Assembly (NCBI GenBank): GCA_905214225.1
Contig: CAJMLL010000050.1
Location: 1 to 18,319 of the forward strand
DNA: 18,319 bases
Reading direction: 5' to 3'
From: an uncultured bacterium
GTDB lineage: Bacteria > Bacillota > Clostridia > Peptostreptococcales > Anaerovoracaceae
The position numbers were made by a program, and so were the translations under genes. How positions within the stretch are numbered: the first letter of the stretch is position 1; each line of letters begins with the position of its first letter. This document shows, piece by piece, positions 15,385 to 18,319 of the stretch. The notes beneath the pieces were generated by a model that saw only the letters and a list, made by a program, of their open reading frames with translations, was not told where the DNA came from and did not search any database.

Positions 15385-15425
15385 GGACTGCCGCGCGATA
15401 AAATGGAGAATCGGCGCGGCAGTCC
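15385..15425. repeat. 12-bp perfect inverted repeat with 17-nt loop
   Basis: GGACTGCCGCGC and GCGCGGCAGTCC are exact complements. Neither strand has a following T run, so it is not a standard terminator. Confidence 0.7.
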
Positions 15426-16080
15426 AGATTTCCGCCGGCCTGGCAGACCAGCTCGCCGCCGCAGAAAAGGCAGATCGATTTTTCCAAAAAGATGGCGGTG
15501 TGTGAGGAATTATTCTGGCTGCGGCGGAGCCGATAGTTTGATACCATAATCATGGTTTGAGGAGGTCTCCGAGAGAAACGATGGGTTTAGAATGTTACTC
15601 TCTGGGGTCTTTTCTTTTTTGGAAAATGAAGTTCAGGTTTCTATGGACATTGTATCGGGCAGTTTCTGGACATGCAGGCGAATCAGATTATGGGCGTTTT
15701 ATAGAGGCGAAACAACGAATAAACGGAAAAGGGAAAAGAGGAAAGAGCATGAATGTGTGTATACTGCATACGTAGGCGAGCTGGTCAATCGCCTGGTAAA
15801 GCACAGCAGCCAGCGATTATGGTGTATATGCTGCCTTGAATCGGTTGGCGATGACCCGCCGGCTAGTGACAAAAGGAACTTTCGTGATTTTTGTTTTCAA
15901 AAAGGCAAAAATAATAAATTATTCAACGGGGGGAAGGAGTTTTCACCGGCTGCGAGAAGTTTTTCTCTGTCCCGGCCAAATAAATGACTGCTGTTTGTTC
16001 GCCGAAATTATATGTAGTATATATATTATTACAATTGTGCTAATTATGGTTGAAAAATACTGAATATTTTGCTTTGTGTC

Positions 16081-16201
16081 GGACGAAAAGGATGGGGAAT
16101 ATCGATGATTTCCAATATTATTTCGTCATTTGTCCGCTCGGAGGCGCACAATTAAAATGTGCACATCATAAAACGTTGAGGAATCAAGATTAATTTATGA
16201 T
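16081..16201. repeat. Cluster of three inverted repeats
   Basis: In order: GACGAAA (16082-16088) with TTTCGTC (16121-16127), flanked by GGAC/GTCC; GCACA with TGTGC (16146-16162); ATCATAAA (16165-16172) with TTTATGAT (16194-16201). TTCCGGAA (16201-16208) follows. The cluster lies about 100 bp downstream of the tRNA-Val(CAC) gene in its direction of transcription. Confidence 0.5.
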
Positions 16202-16297
16202 TCCGGAACAAATTTTTCCAAACTCCTCTCGGGTGTTTCGGAAATGCAGCAAAATCTGCAAATGGCAACGCCAAGCCTTCAGCTTAAAAATATAAAA

Positions 16298-16370
16298 TGG
16301 TCTGTGCGGGGCTCGAACCCACGACATCCTGGTTGTGACCCAGGTGCTCTCCCAGCTGAGCTAACAGACC
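16298..16370 (-). tRNA. tRNA-Val (anticodon CAC)
   Basis: On the minus strand: acceptor GGTCTGT/ACAGACC (7 bp perfect), T8 A9, D arm GCTC-AGCTGGGA-GAGC, anticodon stem CCTGG/CCAGG with loop GTCACAA (U33, anticodon CAC, reads GUG), variable ATGTC, T arm GTGGG-TTCGAGC-CCCGC, discriminator A. CCA is not encoded; T-rich sequence follows. Position 32 is G, which is unusual. A 7-bp inverted repeat ATACTGT/ACAGTAT (16371-16395) sits directly at its 5' flank. Confidence 0.93.
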
Positions 16371-16692
16371 ATACTGTATACACAGAAAACAGTATTTTAC
16401 AAGCTGTACGGAAATTTTTCGTATTCCTTACCAGACCATTATAACACAGTATCCATAAAATAACAGGGTTTAATGGGAAATGCAGGCAGAGCGCCATAAC
16501 CAGATACGGCCAGAGAAAGCCGCCGGGGCGGAAGTTATACGGCAGACTATCATCACTTTAAATCAGCAGCACTTTAATCTGCGAAAGCCGCAGAATCATC
16601 TCTATATCAGTAAAACAGCAATAATACCTCCATATCAGCTGTTACAATGATTTCCACGCAGCATCATCAGGAGGCCTCTGCCCGGACAAAAG
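16371..16692 (-). other. Spacer between the two tRNA genes, no gene seen
   Basis: No gene is visible. On the minus strand TATAAT (16443-16438) is a possible -10 for the downstream tRNA, with a weak -35. Right after it, ATGGTCTGGTAAG echoes the 5' end of that tRNA (ATGGTCTGTTAG), which may be coincidence or a partial copy. Confidence 0.4.
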
Positions 16693-16730
16693 AAAAACAG
16701 CCTTCAAACCGCGAAGCGGTTCAAAAGCTG
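16693..16730 (-). terminator. Intrinsic terminator after tRNA-Val(GAC)
   Basis: On the minus strand CAGCTTTTGAACCGC (16730-16716), loop TTC and GCGGTTTGAAGGCTG (16712-16698) pair at all 15 positions (some G-U), then TTTTTC. The two tRNA genes are therefore probably separate transcripts. Confidence 0.85.
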
Positions 16731-16738
16731 CTAATAAT

Positions 16739-16814
16739 TGGTGACCCGTATTGGACTTGAACCAATGACCTCCTGGTTGTCACCCAGACGCTCTCCCAGC
16801 TGAGCTAACGGATC
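16739..16814 (-). tRNA. tRNA-Val (anticodon GAC)
   Basis: On the minus strand: acceptor GATCCGT/ACGGGTC (7 bp with one G-U), D arm GCTC-AGCTGGGA-GAGC, anticodon stem TCTGG/CCAGG with loop GTGACAA (anticodon GAC, reads GUC/GUU), variable AGGTC, T arm ATTGG-TTCAAGT-CCAAT, discriminator A and encoded CCA. As in the neighbouring tRNA, base 32 is G. It is followed at once by a strong terminator. Confidence 0.93.
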
Positions 16815-16860
16815 AGAGATTATGAATGGTCTGCGCACAGAAGTGCGTCGTTACTAGATG

Positions 16861-16869
16861 AGTATAGCA
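16861..16869 (-). promoter_or_regulatory. Extended -10 of the tRNA-Val(GAC) promoter
   Basis: TG-C-TATACT on the minus strand, about 47 bp before the mature tRNA 5' end. No close -35 match is present, as is common with extended -10 elements. The leader contains a small CGCAC/GTGCG hairpin. Confidence 0.5.
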
Positions 16870-17104
16870 TAGGAAAATTGAAATTGCACGATGTATTTTA
16901 TTTGGGACAATACAGAGTACAATATCTGATTCCCATGGGATTTGATTTCCATTTTGTATTTTCAGGTGTCCTGGATTTCACCGACTTGAACGTTCTGTCC
17001 GGGAGCCGCCTGCTTCAGCGTTCTATGGATCATCCCGGGATACTTTGTTCCTGATCACAAGGTTTATTGATCGAATCTTTCGCTGTCGTGAAAATTATAT
17101 GAAA
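16870..17104 (+). other. Gene-free spacer before the bile salt hydrolase
   Basis: No gene is visible. It contains a perfect 10-bp palindrome ATCCCGGGAT (17032-17041) and an imperfect inverted repeat CTTTGT/ACAAGG just after it. Nothing else stands out. Confidence 0.4.
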
Positions 17105-17146
17105 ATATGCATATATTATTGTACTTCGATCAGTTGTGACTATAAT
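17105..17146 (+). promoter_or_regulatory. Bile salt hydrolase promoter with upstream palindrome
   Basis: TTGTAC (17119-17124), a 16-bp spacer and a consensus TATAAT (17141-17146) lie 43 bp before the ATG. The palindrome ATATGCATAT (17105-17114) is 4 bp upstream of the -35 and could be an operator. Confidence 0.65.
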
Positions 17147-17189
17147 ATCACTTGAGAGAGACTTTCATACGCACAGGAGGTGTTCAACG

Positions 17190-18176
17190 ATGTGCACAGC
17201 AGCAACATACACAGGAAAAGATCACTATTTTGGAAGAAATCTGGATCTGGAATATTCCTATAATGAGCAGGTCACCGTTATGCCACGGAGTTTTCCGCTG
17301 AAATTCCGCCACGCAGATACTCTGACCGAGCACTTTGCTATGATCGGCATGGCCTATGTGGTAGGCGGTTATCCGCTGTATTACGATGCAACCAATGAGT
17401 GCGGCCTTTCCATGGCCGGTCTGAACTTCCCGGGGAATGCAGATTACAAGCCCCTGGACGAGGACGCCGATGACGGCGTTGTAAATATTACATCTTTTGA
17501 ATTCATTCCGTGGATTCTCAGCCAGTGCAGCGACGTGTTCGACGCAAGAGCCTATCTGGACCGCATCAACCTGATCGATGAGAATTTCAGCGATCAGCTG
17601 CCGAATTCACCGCTTCACTGGATCATTGCCGACCAGAAATGTTCGATTGTGGTTGAGTGTGTCAAGGATGGCCTGAAGGTGTACGACAATCCGGTCGGCG
17701 TCATGACCAACAACCCGACGTTTGATTACCAGCTGTTCAATTTGAATAACTACATGCAGGTATCAAAAGAACCGTCCCAGAATACCTTTGCGGATGGCCT
17801 GGAACTTGACCAGTACAGCCGCGGCATGGGCGGAATCGGCATCCCGGGTGACCTCTCATCCGCGTCACGTTTTGTCAAAGTGGCATTTACCAAGATGAAC
17901 TCCCTGCCGACAGACACAGAGTCTGCCAGCATCAGTCAGTTTTTCCACATTCTGGGCTCCGTCGACCAGCAGAAAGGCTGCGTCCACCTCGGCGGCGACA
18001 AGTACGAGTATACCATCTACTCCTCCTGCTGCAACATGGACCGTGGCATTTACTACTACACCACCTACGAGAATTCTCAGATTTCCGCCGTTGATATGAA
18101 TAGGGAAGACCTCGATTCCGAACAGCTGATTACCTATCCGCTCATCGAGGGCCAGCAGATCCACTTCCAGAACTAG
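17190..18176 (+). CDS. bsh: Choloylglycine (bile salt) hydrolase
   Basis: A 328-residue Ntn-hydrolase of the choloylglycine hydrolase / penicillin V acylase family. It cleaves the amide bond of glycine- or taurine-conjugated bile acids. Removal of Met1 exposes the catalytic Cys2 (MCTAATYTG). The remaining family catalytic residues are visible: Arg16 and Asp19 (GRNLDLEYS), Asn79 (AGLNFPG), Asn175 (VMTNNPTFDYQ) and Arg227 (GDLSSASRFVK). The pattern YSRGMGGIGIPGDLSSASRF and the overall length agree with bile salt hydrolases rather than penicillin acylases. There is no signal peptide, so it is cytoplasmic, as is usual in Gram-positive members. AGGAGG lies 9 nt before the ATG at 17190, which gives the required Cys2; longer in-frame starts would not. 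It is a single gene with its own promoter, next to two tRNA genes. Conjugate preference cannot be read from sequence. Confidence 0.93.
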   Translation: MCTAATYTGKDHYFGRNLDLEYSYNEQVTVMPRSFPLKFRHADTLTEHFAMIGMAYVVGGYPLYYDATNECGLSMAGLNFPGNADYKPLDEDADDGVVNITSFEFIPWILSQCSDVFDARAYLDRINLIDENFSDQLPNSPLHWIIADQKCSIVVECVKDGLKVYDNPVGVMTNNPTFDYQLFNLNNYMQVSKEPSQNTFADGLELDQYSRGMGGIGIPGDLSSASRFVKVAFTKMNSLPTDTESASISQFFHILGSVDQQKGCVHLGGDKYEYTIYSSCCNMDRGIYYYTTYENSQISAVDMNREDLDSEQLITYPLIEGQQIHFQN

Positions 18177-18195
18177 AAGGGACAAAAATCAAACG

Positions 18196-18319
18196 ATGCA
18201 AGGAGCAAGCCGGAACAGCAGCACTGCTGTTCAAACGCAGAAACCGCAAAGAAGAGGAATAAAGACCATTAATGTTGAAAGATATTTCTTCTGGAAAATA
18301 GTGGGAAAATATGTCTATA
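18196..18319 (+). CDS. Possible start of an unknown gene, cut by window edge
   Basis: An ATG frame of 41 codons stays open to the edge. It begins with a polar, basic stretch and becomes hydrophobic and aromatic (NVERYFFWKIVGKYVY), as at the start of a membrane protein. It lies 19 bp after the bile salt hydrolase stop, but its ribosome site (AAGGGA, 15 nt away) is poor and a hairpin falls within it. I cannot assign a family. Confidence 0.25.
   Translation, partial: MQGASRNSSTAVQTQKPQRRGIKTINVERYFFWKIVGKYVY
18213..18232 (+). repeat. Perfect 8-bp hairpin after the bile salt hydrolase
   Basis: GAACAGCA and TGCTGTTC with loop GCAC. No T run follows on either strand, so it is not a standard terminator; it might protect the 3' end of the transcript. 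Confidence 0.5.

Larger units (their letters stand above)
15083..16297 (+). other. 1.2-kb gene-free stretch rich in inverted repeats
   Basis: No frame here has both a ribosome site and recognisable protein sequence. A 64-codon frame at 15581 follows GAGGAGGT, but the spacing is 14 nt and the sequence is uninformative. Visible structure includes a degenerate repeat of about 35 bp at 15129 and 15195 (66-bp period), nested stems at 15216-15275, a 12-bp stem at 15385-15425, AGGCGA/TCGCCT around 15774-15792, and an inverted-repeat cluster at 16081-16201. Confidence 0.5.

Noticed and set aside
13832..15553. Very long minus-strand open frame (573 codons) across lysA
   Set aside because: It is antisense to a clear diaminopimelate decarboxylase gene; high GC at third positions keeps the opposite frame open. 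No ribosome site and no domain.
15557..15987. Frames after GAGGAGGT at 15559 as a small membrane or basic peptide gene
   Set aside because: Spacing to the ATG at 15581 is too long, codon use is unlike the neighbours and the translations look random.
16298..16370. Reading the plus strand as tRNA-His (GTG in the anticodon position)
   Set aside because: The TTCGAGC T loop, the D arm and U8/A9 are only correct on the minus strand, giving tRNA-Val(CAC).
1..18319. CRISPR array, phage module, intact insertion sequence or toxin-antitoxin pair
   Set aside because: No regularly spaced repeats, transposase, integrase or recognisable toxin/antitoxin proteins were seen on either strand.

Overview
The window looks like chromosomal DNA from a Clostridia-class Bacillota. 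GC is moderate, most starts carry strong AGGAGG Shine-Dalgarno sites, intrinsic terminators are U-tailed hairpins, and the gene families are typical of anaerobic Firmicutes. A conjugated bile acid (choloylglycine) hydrolase and a double-cubane-cluster protein suggest a strictly anaerobic gut inhabitant. The genus cannot be fixed from sequence reading alone.

Layout. 1-2142 (minus): a two-component system. An OmpR-type regulator overlaps a membrane histidine kinase that runs off the left edge. Three TTAAG repeats phased at about one helical turn lie upstream of the regulator. 2161-3624 (minus): an NCS2 purine permease with its own promoter, operator-like palindrome and terminator. 3772-6213 (plus): Tex, an RNA-binding accessory factor with an Arg/Gly-rich tail. 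6214-7846 (plus): a YjiM-type double-cubane-cluster protein with a folded leader, a folded 3' region and a terminator. 7941-9568 (minus): an alpha/beta hydrolase and an FMN-binding-domain protein whose 5' end looks broken. 9459-11150 (plus): an unassigned coding-like frame, then a COG2055-type NAD(P)-dependent dehydrogenase. 11151-12003: AT-rich DNA without a convincing gene, containing a 19-bp direct repeat pair. 12004-13667 (minus): a secreted modular cell-wall hydrolase (Fn3-like, BIG2, PASTA, NlpC/P60-like). 13808-15082 (plus): diaminopimelate decarboxylase. 15083-16297: about 1.2 kb without a convincing gene but rich in inverted repeats. 16298-16814 (minus): two valine tRNAs, CAC and GAC. 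17119-18176 (plus): bile salt hydrolase with a good promoter, then a possible gene start at the right edge.

How the genes relate. Most are single-gene units with their own promoters and terminators, so this is not one large operon. Cell-wall themes recur: lysA supplies lysine and consumes the peptidoglycan precursor meso-DAP, and it is divergent from a secreted wall hydrolase. The wall hydrolase promoter carries 11-bp-phased YTAAG repeats like those in front of the OmpR-type regulator. This makes it a candidate regulon member, and it is the most testable regulatory idea in the window. I found no CRISPR array, intact transposon, phage module or obvious defence system, and nothing I would call a new multi-gene system. 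The less ordinary items are the orphan double-cubane protein with its folded leader, the FMN_bind protein lacking the SGAT threonine, and the two inverted-repeat-rich gene-free stretches.
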